Source of the DNA: Undaria pinnatifida
Lineage: Eukaryota; Sar; Phaeophyceae; Laminariales; Alariaceae
Direction of reading: 5' to 3'
Assembly (NCBI GenBank): GCA_012845835.1
Contig: JABAKD010000005.1
Coordinates: 14,129,205 to 14,193,204 of the forward strand
DNA length: 64,000 bases
Made by a program: the position numbers and the translations under genes. The notes under the pieces were generated by a model that saw only the letters and a list, made by a program, of their open reading frames with translations, ran no database searches and was not told the origin of the DNA. Positions 46,381 to 57,680 of this stretch are shown in pieces (position 1 is the first letter of the stretch; each line of letters opens with the position of its first letter).

Positions 46381-46690
46381 CCTGGTCGAGCCGTGTTGTT
46401 GTCTCCTATGTTGAGGGAGACAGCAATCAATCTCGTCTGGGTCTGCATCTTCCCGCTCCGTAATGCTATATACCACAACTGTTGTATGTTCACATGCCCC
46501 ACTTCTCATTGCTGTTATTGAGCCTACAACGAGAAGGTAGGTGGTGCCTGGTCGAGCCGTGTGTTTGTCTCTTATGTTGAGGGAGACGGCAACCAATCTC
46601 GTCTGCGTCTGCACCTTCACGCTCTGTAATGCTTATATTACCACTGCTGTATGTTCACATGCCCCACTTCCCATTGCTGTTATATTTGTT
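46381..46690 (+). repeat. Tandem duplication, 166-bp step
   Basis: CCTGGTCGAGCCGTGT opens units at 46381 and 46547. Both run through TATGTTGAGGGAGAC and CACATGCCCCACTTC. Confidence 0.9.
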
Positions 46691-47945
46691 GTTGTCGTTG
46701 TTGTTGTTGTTGGTGGTGGTGTTGTTGTAGTTGTTGTTGTTGTAGATGTTGTTGTTGTTGTTGTTGTGGTTGTTGTTGTTGTTGTTGTTGTTGCTGTTTT
46801 CACATTAACTCGCATAATCAAGTCCGTGGTCACAGGACAGGCTCCAGTCACTCTGGAGCTGAGGAATACCCCAGGAAAAAACACAAACAACCCAAGGTGG
46901 TACACGCATATATCACAGCTGACGCAACTCATGCCTACACCAGAAACATACAAAAGTGAAGTCGGGAGTCAATACGATGTGCCAGGTCCATGCCGGTGCA
47001 TGCGTCTCATTACTCACGACTTGATAAACCAACTATTCCGATTGCCACCCAAGGAAGACTAACACGTACACATTCAACGTAGTATCTATCACTACGCATA
47101 CGCACGACAGGCGTAAGTGAACTGGAGAAAAGAAACAAAGAGAAGAAGATATGATGAAGGAAAAAAACGAAAAAAGAAGAAAACGAAACAAAACGAAAAA
47201 GGCAACAAAAGAGAAGAAAAAAGAGAAGGAAAACGAGAAAAGACAGTACAAGAAGAGGAAGCAAGGCGTGAAAAAAAAAAAGAGAAAAAAGAACGAATAA
47301 GAAGAAAAAATGGAAAAAAATCATACTAGCAGACCCTAGGAACTGGCTAAAGATGACATAGGGCTAACAGAGAGTATCACGTCCATCATCAATGGCACCT
47401 GGCAGAGAACGCAACATGGCGAAGAAGTCAGGGCGGTCTTATTCTATCTTGTGACGGCCATTAGAAGGCCCACAAATTTCAATACGATGAGGGCCAAACC
47501 CAAACCTCAGTCTCTTGGGCATGACGCTCCGCCTTCCCCCCCTCCCGTCGTCCTACCTCCCCCCCCCCCCCCCTCACCCAGTCCCCTCGCAGCCCCCCCC
47601 CCCCCCCCTCCTCCTCCCCCTGGTCGCTTAGAGATGGCAACGGTAAATGGCGCTGCCGCAGCTTTTGCTCGTCGCTCTGCAGCTTTGCGTCTATCCGTTC
47701 AATGGCAATTCCGCATGAACAACTCTGCTCCCTCCTCTACTCTTCGAAACCATCTGCCAGCCTTCTGAGCAGCCTTTCGCCATTCTTCGAATTTCATTCC
47801 AAAGACCGACATATCCTACTTCAGATGATCCATCCAGTCTTTCTCTTGCCCCCCTGAGTAGCCCTTACCCCCAACAAGCTCCCCAAACATCACCCTCTGT
47901 GGCAGACGCCCCTCTCCCATACGTGCCATGAATCCGGCAAGAAAA
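46690..47945 (-). pseudogene. LINE 3' part with full 3' UTR and (AAC)n tail
   Basis: Minus strand. It begins in the C-terminal coding part (GFMARMGEGRLPQRVMFGEL, near 47880-47940) and passes W.RRVEEGAELF (near 47740). A C-run region (47535-47610) and a long pyrimidine-rich 3' UTR (47130-47330) follow. The conserved tail reads CTGGAGCCTGTCCTGTGACC, then GCGAGTTAATGTGAAAACAG, and ends in about 100 bp of (AAC)n. It shows how the LINE family ends. Confidence 0.8.
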
Positions 47946-47947
47946 AT

Positions 47948-48030
47948 CGTTATACATTTATAAAATAGATGTGATGTTAGATCTAACTCAAAATTCCCCA
48001 CCCAAAGCAAAAATACCAACACTTACCATT
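47948..48030 (+). repeat. AT-rich dispersed repeat, copy 3 (short)
   Basis: AAAATAGATGTGATGTTAGA, then CTCAAAATTCCCCACC and AATACCAACACTTACC. Confidence 0.7.
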
Positions 48031-48091
48031 AGTAGTGTACCAAAAATACCACCCTCCAAAAATGATCTCATCTATATTGTATATATTCTCT

Positions 48092-49375
48092 TCGTTCCCC
48101 CTTGCCGCCTCGGTAAGGCATGCTGCGAAGCATGCCCTAGCAGGCTTGTAGCCAGAGTGGGGGGGTCTTTCTGGCGGGTGTAAGGCCGGACTCACCCTCA
48201 AGGAGTGATACCTTCTCGCTGCTGCGTGTGGCCGCGAGGATTAGGCGTGGCGGTAGAGTTGGGTCGTACGTGGTGCTTTAGGCATGGTCACCTACGATTC
48301 GCGCGTCTTTTTAGGCAGCAGCGGCGGAGCAGCAATGCTTAATCGGGATGCTCGTGCGCGGAGGCAGGCGCCACCACGAGCCACGCTACGGCGCAGTCTC
48401 GGTTTGCGTGGAGGGAACTGCGCCGGCAGGAGGCTGGATTCGACGACGAAGGAGGAGGGCGACTGGCCGTCGACGGGCGGGGAAGAGACGGATTGAACTC
48501 TCTCTGAACGAGAATTTTGGTTTTTCAGATCAGCACCGCAAACTATGTGGAGCATTTTGTTTTCTTTTTGGACGGGGGAGAAGGGGAACCGACTGGAATT
48601 GAGTGTGAACGAGAGCAAGTGCGAAGGAGCTGGCCGAATAAGCTAAGGCGATGAGGCGGCCACGGAGAACCACAGCAGAAGGGTGGCACACGGAGACCCA
48701 CGACCGGCACGCACATCATCGTCATGAGAGCAGCGATCGTCTTGTTTTCAAGGGTTATATATACGAGGCAGTAGTACAACATGTTACTTACGTCACTGAT
48801 TTTTGTAGAGTTTGTAGAATAGTTGTATACCCTTCACGGGGAACGACCCGCCGCAATTTTCAATTTTCAGGCACGGGCGTCGTAACTGCGCTTCAACCTG
48901 TCAAATAACTCGGGAAGGAGGGGCGATCATTGATATCTGTACTGTGGTTTTCGGTTTTTTGGTTCCATTGCTCTTGTTTCACTGCATGCCCGCGAGTCGT
49001 CACTCTGACACCACTCCAGACAGCAGGCGCGTTCGTCTGTGCTCACGATTGCCGTGCGGTTCGTACGGTGCAGGCAGCCCAATCGCTGTAGTTTGCAGCC
49101 GCGAGTTTGTTAGTTGTGGGGACGGGGGAACTCTATGCTGTAGTTGAGTGGATACCCGCGGCGATGTGAGTTCAGTTTGCACGTTTGACCTTTTCACTTG
49201 TGCGCCTGCTTCCGTATCGTGCGTTTTTAGGCGGGAAAGCGCAGTATTTCCCTGACGAATTTCGACTTGGCTTGGTTTTTCAGATATTCCTAGGGCTTCA
49301 GCACCTTTGTGTGACCACGGACTCTAGATTTTTGGCAATAGTTCATGTGAGAAAACAACAACAACATATTACAAG
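48092..49375 (+). mobile_element. NA retroposon, copy 2 (best copy)
   Basis: Full-length-looking 1.28 kb ending CACCTTTGTGTGACCACGGA, then GTTCATGTGAGAAAACAACA and ACAAC. It holds a 70-codon frame at 48284-48496 (GGAAMLNRDARARR...STGGEETD) that is open here and, on the minus strand, at 61882-62094. A second overlapping frame (48348-48602) is also collinear between copies. No enzymatic domain; probably mobilised by the LINE whose 3' end it mimics. Confidence 0.8.
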
Positions 49376-49455
49376 TACCAACAACGCAGCTTGCAAAAAT
49401 GAGTATTGACCTGAAGTTCGTCGAACTCACGGCTGACATACAATTTTTTTTTTTC
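49376..49455 (+). repeat. ATGAGTATTGAC terminal block plus T-run
   Basis: CAAGTACCAACAACGCAGCT, then ATGAGTATTGACCTGAAGTT and CTCACGGCTGACA, then a T-run. Same unit as at 22768 and 22962. Confidence 0.8.
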
Positions 49456-49459
49456 ACTC

Positions 49460-49816
49460 CTCTGTTTGCGCACTATCGCCTCAACGCTCTCGGAATCTGT
49501 CTGGTCAAGCGCGTCGGCGTACGATAGGGTGTGGTCGTCGCGCTTCCGTTTCTGCCATCCAAGGCATCGGAGGAGCATGGAGCGGTGAACCCGTCGTAGC
49601 CTGTCATAGGCTTTTCCAGGCTCCACGTCATGCAACCGTACAGCAGTGTCTCGACCACCTCAGCTTTCAGCAACCGCACCTTCAACCGTGAACGCACACC
49701 CGGGGGATCATGGATTTCCATCTTGTACCGCTGAATGCACGCCCAGGCCCTCTGAAGACGCCGCGTTTTCTCAATACTAAGGTCTCTGTCTGTGGTGATA
49801 GCCGCGCCCAAGTATA
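49460..49816 (-). pseudogene. LINE fragment, reverse transcriptase thumb and C-terminus
   Basis: Minus strand. GAAITTDRDLSIEKTRR (near 49800), RLKVRLLKAEVVETLLYGC (near 49660), then H.SMLLRCLGWQKRKRDDHT and LSYADALDQTDSESVEA. One frame change lies near 49600. It stops abruptly at both ends. Confidence 0.8.
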
Positions 49817-50606
49817 CCTTTCACACATTAACTGTTGTCAAAAATCTAGAGTCCTTGGTCACACAAAGGTGCTGGAGCCCTAGGAAAATCCGAAAAACCA
49901 AGTGAAATCAAAATTCGTCAGGGAAATACTACGCTTTCCCGCCTAAAAACGCACGATACGGAAGAAGGCGCACAAGTGAATAGGTCAAATGTGCAAACTG
50001 AACTCACATGGCCGCGGGTATCCACTCAACTACAGCATAGAGTTCTCCCGTCCCCACAACTAACCAACTTGCGGCTGCAAACTACAGCGATTGGGCTGCC
50101 TGCACCGTACGAACCGCACGGTAATCGTGAGCACAGACGAACGCGCCTGCTGTCTGGAGTGGTGTCAGAGTGTCGACCCGCGGGCATGCAGTGAAACAAG
50201 AGCAATGGAACCAAAAAACCAAAAACCACCGCAGTACAGATATCAATGATCGCCCCTCCTTCCCGAGTTATTTGACACGTTGAAGCGCAGCTACGACGCC
50301 CGTGCCTGAAAATTGAAAATTGCGGCGGGTCGTTCCCCATGAAGGGTATACAACTATTCTACAAACTCTACAAAAATCAGTGACGTAAGTAACATGTTGT
50401 ACTACTGCCTCGTATAAATAACCCTTGAAAAACAGACGATCGCTGCTCTCATGACGATGATGTGCGTGCCGGTCGTGGGTCTCCGTGTGCCATCCTCCTG
50501 CTGTGGTTCTCCGTGGCCGCCTCATCGCCTTAGCTCACTCGGCCAGCTCCGTCGCACTTGCTCTCTCGTTTACACTCAATTCCAGTCGGTTCACCTTCTC
50601 CCCCGT
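49817..50606 (-). mobile_element. NA retroposon, copy 3, 5'-truncated
   Basis: Minus-strand copy collinear with 48600-49370. Its 3' tail abuts the LINE fragment at 49816 and its 5' end is cut at the LINE fragment starting at 50607. Confidence 0.8.
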
Positions 50607-50700
50607 CCAAAACGTTTGTATACCTGGCCGGCTGCATTGATCATGAAGGACACCTTGCCCCCGCTTTTGGTTTCCAGGCACTATAACTTCAGCTGACTGC
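50607..50700 (-). pseudogene. LINE fragment, small
   Basis: Matches the segment after YADD in the LINE at 53930-53990 (ETKSGGKVSFTINAAGQVYK). Confidence 0.65.
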
Positions 50701-50799
50701 TAAATGTTCAAGTAGATATATTTAAAACAGCGAGCATTCTAGAGTGCGTTAGGTCCGTACCCGTCATGTATGCATGTGGGTCCGCGCCAAGGATGGATA

Positions 50800-51099
50800 G
50801 GTCGCAACCCAACCGCTGTAGTTTGTAGCCGCGAGTTGGTAAGTTGTGGGGACGGGGGAACTCTATGCTGTAGTTGAGTGGATACCCGCGGCCATGTGAG
50901 TTCAGTTTGCACATTGGACCTTTTCACTAGTAGTGCGCCTTTTTCCGTATCGTGCGTATTTAGGCGGGGAAGCGTAGTATTTCCCGGACGAATTTCGATT
51001 TCACTTGGTGTTTCGGATCTTCCTAGGGCTTCAGCACCTTTGTGTGACCACGACTCTAGATTTTTGACAAGAGTTAGTGTGAGAAAACAACAACAAGGT
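50800..51099 (+). mobile_element. NA retroposon, copy 4, 3' part
   Basis: Collinear with 49085-49375, ending TGTGTGACCACGACTCTAGA, then GAGTTAGTGTGAGAAAACAA and CAACAAG. Confidence 0.8.
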
Positions 51100-51364
51100 C
51101 GGTACCGTTGTTGCTGTCTCCTGCTTGTTATACAATAGACGTAGACAGAACCCAGGCTCAAGGAAGAATATACCCGTCGTGTAACAGTGAACTGCTGCGC
51201 TGACATACTCCCCGTCTTGGCACTCTAAGGAAAGCTTTTGTGCTCAATGATTTTCATAACTTCCGTGTGTGCTGACACGCTCCTCGTGTTTTTACTCCAT
51301 TTAGGAGCTGTTTTACACTCAATTGATTTAATAGGATTTATCTGTTATCAATTGTTGGCGCTGT
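51100..51364. other. Spacer with no recognised gene
   Basis: No repeat or credible frame seen. Confidence 0.4.
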
Positions 51365-51568
51365 GGTACGCTGAGCTTACTGCAGCTTGTCACTGCTCAC
51401 GCTATACCTACAATGGGACTCGAAGGGTGCGCTAGCTAGCGTTGGGCTACGAAAGCAACTGAGTTAAATCGACACACGACGCGTATGAGAATACGCGGAA
51501 GTGTGGTGAGCTAAAGCTTTATTTTTCCCATCCGCCGGAGGAAAAAAAAAAAAAAAAAAAAAAAAATA
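51365..51568 (+). mobile_element. SINE-A copy with 26-nt poly(A) tail
   Basis: GCAGCTTG...CACTGC head, GGGTGCGCTAGCTAGCGTTG body, CATCCGCCGGAG end, then an uninterrupted A tail. This copy best shows the A-tailed retroposon structure. Confidence 0.85.
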
Positions 51569-51734
51569 TCATTGTTGTTTTGTTCGATATGCTCTCTGGT
51601 ATTGCTTGCGAATTCATTCGTGTACCGGGTGCGTATGGTTGGATGCTGATCACGGATTTCTCGTGATGTTTTCACTTTCTCTCCTGCTTAAATCGACGTT
51701 GATGTTTCCATGTTTAATTTGCTGTATCTCGTTC

Positions 51735-51876
51735 GTGATCAAACCGGCGACGTTTGCTCCACACGAGCAAACACACATTTTCCCCGTGATCAAACGCACG
51801 TTTACCTATGGGCGAGCACCATGACCACGCACGTTTGCCCGTGATCAAACCCAACTCCACGTTAGCTCGTGATCAT
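51735..51876 (+). repeat. Degenerate CGTGATCAAAC repeats
   Basis: CGTGATCA words at about 51734, 51785, 51837 and 51866, alternating with ACGTTTGC/ACGTTTAC. They lie just upstream of the LINE coding region. Confidence 0.7.
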
Positions 51877-54218
51877 CAAGCTGAAAGTGGTCGCTTTGAT
51901 CAATCAAAATATGACGTTGTCAAATTGTTCATGCTATGCATCCCTAATGAGAGGGATCGAGTGGACCGACAGCAAAGTATTGGGTGCATACGGACGTGAT
52001 GAGCTGAACGACAACGGAAAGCGACTATTGACTCACGCAATTGAAAACAAACTCGCCCTTCTCAACACGTACTATGCTACACCTGCCCGTGGTATATCGT
52101 ATATAGTCCAGAGCCCTAACCGAGGAAAGGCCCAGTACAGACTTGACTACATACTGACACGGCAAGTGGATAGACTTTTGGTACGTAATGTCACTGTGCG
52201 GACTCCACCCAGGAAGAACGCCGAGTCGGACCACAACCTCGTGATAGCAAGTATTCGCCTCTTAGGCCGTATCGCACCAAATCGTCCAAAGATAGTTGTC
52301 AAAAGCCGGCGAGCTATCGATCTACAAAGATTAATGGCGAACCCGCATCTACGGATGAATTCGACAAATGCGATAGCAGCCAACCTTGCCTCTCCGACAC
52401 CCGGTACTAATGCCGGAAGCGTTGATGACATGGCCTCATTACTGACCGAGACGATACTGTCAAATACTGCTGACATAGCGCCCCCTATTGGGCGCAAACA
52501 AGTGCCGAGGGGCTGGTGTGCGACCGAGGAGACGAGAGCCGAGTTGAATGCACGATGGCAGGATAGGGAAAACGCGAGGAAACGGGTTCGGTTTTCTCCA
52601 AACGATCGTGGTCTACGGCAAGCCTGGAAGGCGACCATCAAACAGCTGAAACGCACGCGGGCGGAAGCTGTTCAGAGGTTCTTCGAAGATTACGTTAGCC
52701 AACTCGAAGGGCGTATCCGAGAAGGTGAACAACTTGGCTTCTACAAACACCTCAAGGGGATGGATGTGGAAAGGAAGAAGACGTTTAACTCGCAGTACAT
52801 CAATTACGAGGAAGGTCGATTGCTGCGGGATAACGCCCTCATCCGCGATCGGTGGGTGAGGTGGTTTCACAAACTGCTCAACACCAAGTCGCCGACCCTC
52901 GATCCGAGCATTGTGGGCGAGCTGAAGCAGTGGCCCCCGTGCAGACCACTGGACGATGTCCCGTCTAGGTACGAAGTAGAGGAGGCGATCCGGGCGCTGG
53001 CGAACCGAAAGGCGGTAGGGCCCGATGGTCTCCCGGCCGAGCTCTTGAAGGTTTTGGCCGACGAAGGAGAATTCAACACCCACGGAAACTTCCACGATAT
53101 CATCGTCGCTGTGTGGAGGGGGGGGTGGCGTACCCCAACGATGGAAAGATGCTACGATTAAGGTGCCTCACAAGAAGAAAGATCGGACTGAGTGTGGCAT
53201 TTATATTGGCATCTCCCTCGTGGCTCACGCCGGTAAAGTACTCCTCAAAGTCATCACGGGTCGCCTGAGTGACTATTGCAGACGAGAGAACATTCTGCCG
53301 GAGGAACAGTGTAGGTTCAGACCCCAACGCCCGACGGTTGACATGATGTTCGTAGTACGACGACTGCAGGAACTGGCGCGGAAGAAGGACACACCCTTGT
53401 ACATGTGCTTTATAAAATACGACTCCGTCGACCGAAGCCTTTTGTGGGATGTCCTTGCTCGTTTTAGCGCGCCACCAAGAATGCTCGGCGTCATCCGCCA
53501 ATTCCACGACGGTATGCAAGCATGCGCGCGGCTGGATGATGGAGAGTGGTCGGATAAGTTGGACGTGGGGCAATGTCTCAGGCAAGGATGCGTGCTCGCG
53601 CCACTGCTGTCCAACATGTTTTTCCTCCGCGGTACTGCGTGTGGCCGAGAAACGCTTCCTCGCTGATGCAGCCATCACGGACAAGATGGTGCAGCTCCAA
53701 AGAAAGAAAGAAGGCGAGAAGAAGGGCACTTCACGCACAGGCAAAGTCGACGAACGGAGGGGAAGTTGTGCAGAGATTGTGGGGTGTGCTGTACGCGGAC
53801 GATGCGGGCATCGTATCGCGATCATCAGAAGGGCGGGAGAGGATGATGAGGGCGATCGTGACTGCGTGCTCGTCGTTCGGGCTTACAGTATCCGAGGCAA
53901 AAACAGATATAATGTGCCTGGAAACCAAAAGCGGGGGGAAGGTGTCCTTCACGATCAATGCAGCCGGCCAGGTTTACAAACAAACAATCCTGTTTGTATA
54001 CTTCGGCGGGGCTATCACCGCAGACAGAAACCTTAGCACTAAAATAACGCGGCTTCTGCAGAGGGCCTTGGCGTGCTTCCAGCGGTGCAAGATGGAAATC
54101 TATGATCGCCCGGGTGTGCGTTTACGGTTGAAGGTGCGGTTGCTGAAAGCTGAGGTGGTCGAGACACTGCTGTACGGTTGCATGACGTGGAGCCCAAAGA
54201 AGCTGGGACTCGAACGAT
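51869..54218 (+). pseudogene. LINE (non-LTR retrotransposon), longest copy: endonuclease end and reverse transcriptase
   Basis: The first frame (to about 53105) starts inside the apurinic-type endonuclease domain. It carries RLDYILTRQVDRLLVRNVTV and the terminal catalytic SDHNLV, then a linker and RT motif [14 protein letters not shown]. The frame shifts near 53105-53160 and RT continues as [14 protein letters not shown] and [15 protein letters not shown] in place of the usual D.TKAYDSVD, and [14 protein letters not shown]. It shifts again near 53640 and then holds the catalytic box LYADDAGIVSRS, LTVSEAKTDIMC, a GGAITADRNLSTKITRLLQR thumb segment and RLKVRLLKAEVVETLLYGCM. It breaks off at 54218 against a composite repeat. 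The endonuclease start, 3' UTR and tail are missing. The RT style suggests an RTE-like clade (inference). It probably lost activity through the frameshifts. Confidence 0.85.
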
Positions 54219-54713
54219 AATGAGGTGATATCCTGTGCGTGAAGTGTTTTGTTAATGTGATATTTGGTGGGGCGTTTGAGTAAGGGAGAGCGAGAGGGGG
54301 GGGGGGGGGAGATTTTTTAGCATGTTTAGGTCACAAAAATTATTCAAATACACTTCGGCTGTGAGATCAAAGATTTGTAGCAGTTTGTTATACGCGTGGT
54401 GCTAGGTCTAGGCGATCGTGCAGGTGGTCCGAAAAGAGGGGGCGTTGGAGGGGGTGGGGGGTGGGGGGTGGGGTGGGGGGGAGGAAGGGCTTTAGGTGAG
54501 GGGTTTGATATACGTGTGGTGCTAGGTCTAGGCGATGGCGCGGGTGATGGGGAAGAAGGGAGCGTTCGAGGCGGGGGGTGGGTGGGGGGGGGGGGCACAG
54601 CGGCATGGATGGCTCTCGAAAGATAATGAGGTGATATCCTGTGCGTGAAGTGTTATTTAATGTGGCGGATTTGGATATTTGGTGGGGCGTTTGAGTAAGG
54701 GAGAGCAAGAGGG

Positions 54714-54744
<31 letters not shown>

Positions 54745-55045
54745 TTTTAGGAGGTTTAGGTCACAAATAATATTCAAATACACTTGGGCTGTGAGATCAA
54801 AGATATGTAGCAGCTTGTTATACGCGTGGTGCTAGGTCTAGGCGATCGTGCAGGTGGTCGAAAAAGAGGGGGCGTTGGAGGGGGGGGGGGGGGGGGGGGG
54901 GAATAATTGAAAACTACGTCATGGATGGTCAGAAAAATAATGACGTGATATCAACTGCGTAGAGGTGTTTATAACTCAGGCCGATTTTGATTGTGAGTGG
55001 GGCGTTTGGACAAACTAGGCGGAAGGGGGGGGGGGGGGGATATGT
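54219..55045 (-). repeat. Composite C-rich repeat, copy F (two tandem modules)
   Basis: Minus strand. Two near-identical modules about 430 bp apart: each has AATACACTT.GGCTGTGAGA, CGTGGTGCTAGGTCTAGGCG and long G-runs (up to about 25). Confidence 0.85.
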
Positions 55046-55335
55046 GGTAGTCTTACTTGGGTGGCAATCGGAATATTTGGTTTCTCCAGGCGTGAGAGTT
55101 GTGAGACGTATGCACCGGCCTGGACCTGGCACATCGTAGACTGACTCCCGATTTCACTTTTATATGTTTATGGTGAAGGCATGAATTGCGTCAGCTGTGA
55201 TATATGCGTGTACCACCTTGGGTTGTGCGTGTTTTTCTCTGGGGTATTCCTCAGCTCCAAAGTGACTGGAGCCTGTCCTGTGACCACGGACTTGAATATG
55301 CGAGCTAATGTGAAAACAACAACAAACACAACAAC
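55046..55335 (+). pseudogene. LINE 3' tail
   Basis: CTTGGGTGGCAATCGGAATA, ATGCACCGGCCTGGACCTGG, TCTGGGGTATTCCTCAGCTC and GTGACCACGGACTTGAATAT, ending AAAACAACAACAAACACAAC. Confidence 0.8.
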
Positions 55336-55357
55336 CTTCACCTGTCAATTCGTTTTG

Positions 55358-55441
55358 CCGAGATAGTTTTTTTTTTTTTTTTTCATCCTCCAGCGGATGG
55401 GGAAAAAAAAAACTTTAGCTCACCACACTTCCACGTATTTT
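55358..55441 (-). mobile_element. SINE-A, 3'-end fragment
   Basis: Minus strand; poly-T then CATCC.CCAGCGGATGG on the plus strand, and AGCTCACCACACTTCCACGT. Confidence 0.75.
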
Positions 55442-56189
55442 CAGTTGAACTGTTGTTGCTGCTGCCTCGTCGGGTTGTTGTTGCGGTTGTGGCTACCACG
55501 GCATCGTTTCTGTGTTCAGTAGTTGCCGAACAACCCTCCTGTTTTTCCATCCCGTTCTTTGTTCATTTCCCCCATTATTTCGTGTTCTGTTTTAGGTGTC
55601 CGTGGAGGGGATGCAGGCGATGATTGATTGCGGTGTGGGCATCGCTGTCGTCAGACACAGCAAACAGTGAAACATAGTCTTATTGGCTCCCTTTAGGGTG
55701 AGGCTGCGGAATGGTTACTAGACTAGATCCGCTTTACGATATAGCTTGTTCTTTTTTATTCCACCAAATGTCATGCGTGCACGCATGGTTTCGTTCCTGT
55801 TCGATTGTAGAAAGACGGGGATACTGCACCTGACTGCACTACTGTATTCTTCACCCAGCTGTCGTTTTCTCATTCATTCCTCGTGCTGCTTTCCTCTGAT
55901 GTTCTGCTGTTGCTTTCTGCCGTCATTGCTGTTTTGCCCTCTCTCTCTGTCGTTGCTTGCTCACGGGTTCCCCACGTGTTTCGACTTTTTGTCGCGGACG
56001 AGCTCTCTACGCCTGTTGTCGCAAACTGCAGAGTCAGGTGTTCGACTGCGGAGACCACCGCTGGCAGACCTGCTGTTCCCCGCGTGTTGCCGGAAACGAC
56101 GATGTTAGAAAGATGCTCCAAGCGGGAGGGAGGTTCTCCCGTCGTCAGCACACCACACCGACGAAAGCACAATTCATTGTCGACGATTT
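55442..56189. other. Spacer with long plus-strand frames, no recognised gene
   Basis: Frames at 55883-56350 and 55957-56607 are long but rich in Val, Leu, Phe and Cys because the strand is T/G-rich. I do not trust them as genes. Confidence 0.4.
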
Positions 56190-56560
56190 TGTTTTTTACG
56201 ATAGCCGTGTGGGCTGTTTCGTTTGTGGTTTGTTTTGTTTTTGCCTTTTCCATTTCGATACGTGGCCGGGTTTTGCTTTATTTTATTTTGATTGCTGTGG
56301 TCGTGTTGGCTGTTTGGTTTTGCCTTGTTTTTTGTTTTCGATACGAGTAATCGTGGTGGCTGATTTATTTGTTTCGTTTCTTTTCGAAATCCGCGTTGGC
56401 TTCTGTGTTGTTTTTTGTTTTGGTGTTGGTTTCGGCTGTTTTGCTTTGGTTCGTTTTTTTATTTTGATAACCGTGTTGGCTGCTATGTTTTGTTTTTGTG
56501 TTGGTTGTTGTTGGCCGTGTTGTTTGGTTTTGATTTTTGATATTTTTTATTCAGTTGTTA
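56190..56560 (+). repeat. Degenerate T/G-rich repeat, 60-70-bp period
   Basis: Variants of TTTTCGATA.CCGTGTTGGCTG recur near 56200, 56252, 56295, 56336, 56385 and 56464, separated by TTTTGTTTTTG. Confidence 0.65.
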
Positions 56561-56699
56561 CTCTGGAAGCTCAACTAGTGCTGGAATTGTTTCGCGTTTA
56601 TTTGTGATGGCTTTGTTTTGGAGTTTCGAATAAGATTTCATCGGTTTTTTTGCTTGTTGAATGGGTTTCCTTTGGGCATCTGCGTCGATTCTATTTCAT

Positions 56700-56805
56700 G
56701 GCTCGTGGGGGGTATGCCCTGTTCAGCAATCCCCATTTTCGTCGATTTTTCATCAAGGGTTGGTAACTCACGCTCTCGCGCTTTCCGCAAGTTTACTATT
56801 TGGGT
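56700..56805 (-). mobile_element. SINE-T body fragment
   Basis: On the plus strand TTCAGCAATCCCCATTTTCG, then CTCACGCTCTCGCGCTTTCC and GCAAGT, the body shared with 59560-59700 and 60048-60120. Confidence 0.6.
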
Positions 56806-57064
56806 ATGAGTTGAACTTGACTGGACTATCAATTGGTTGTTTGTTCGGTAAGGGCTAGACTACATATTTTTCCTCGACCTTCGGCCGTTTATTTGGTTTG
56901 AGAATTACCGTGTCAGAAGCTTCATTTTTGTGATTTGGCACCCACCTGCCATCAGAGTTCCGTTCTTGCCAAAAATGTTGAGGATTTTTTTGCCTGTCGT
57001 TTTTTTGTTTCGTTTTTACCGTGTGTTATTGTCGAGCTACCGACGTTGCACTTTGTTGGAGGAT
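56806..57064. other. Spacer with no recognised gene
   Basis: T-rich; nothing recognised. Confidence 0.4.
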
Positions 57065-57680
57065 TAGACTATATTATAAATATTAAAATACACTCCAGCT
57101 GTGAGATCGAAGATTTTGTCGAAACTCATCTATCTTTGCAAGCTGTGTGTGATACTCCGATCGCGCGTATTACCGGTTGTGTGTCCTCATAAAGGATATA
57201 GGTCGGCGACTCTTACATCTACAGCAGTGTAGCTATCAAGGTTAACAGGGTGGTGATGTTAGTCAGTCTGTGCGCTGAAACTACAAAACCCGTTTCTAAG
57301 GGGGACGAAATCTAATAGCTGTGGAGGGAAATGCATCCGTTTATCAAGTGAATCCTGTATGTATGTCGAGTAACCGGTGAGGGGAGGGCGAGTTTTCAGG
57401 AACGTGGGGGCCTGATTTTGATCAGAAGGGGGGCGGGAGGGGGGGAAAGGGGGGAGAAGATGGGTGGGGAAGGTCAATTTGTGCGTGGAAACTATATATC
57501 CTTCTTGTGGGGGAGGGGGGGGGTATGTGGCGGGGGAGGGAGGGCTTTAGGTAGCATAGATACAGGGGTTTGCTATACGCGTGGTGCTAGGTCTAATCAA
57601 TGGTGCGGGTGGTGGGAAAGGAGGGGGCGTTGGGGGCGGGGGTGGGTGGGAATTTCAGCAGCGGCATGGACGGCTCTAAA
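57065..57680 (-). repeat. Composite C-rich repeat, copy G
   Basis: Minus strand. Terminal block at 57085-57240, the ACCGGTGAGGGGAGGGCG segment, TTTTGATCAGAAGGGGGGCG, then the CGCGTGGTGCTAGGTCTA block. 5'-truncated. Confidence 0.85.

Noticed and set aside
46541-47062. Long frames rich in Val or Cys across (GTT)n, and Asn/Thr-rich frames on the other strand (also 60371-60604)
   Set aside because: Produced by the trinucleotide tail of LINE and NA copies; no coding signal outside the repeat.
55883-56607. Membrane protein gene suggested by Val/Leu/Phe-rich frames
   Set aside because: Hydrophobicity follows from T/G-rich low-complexity DNA with a 60-70-bp repeat, and overlapping frames look equally 'membrane-like'.
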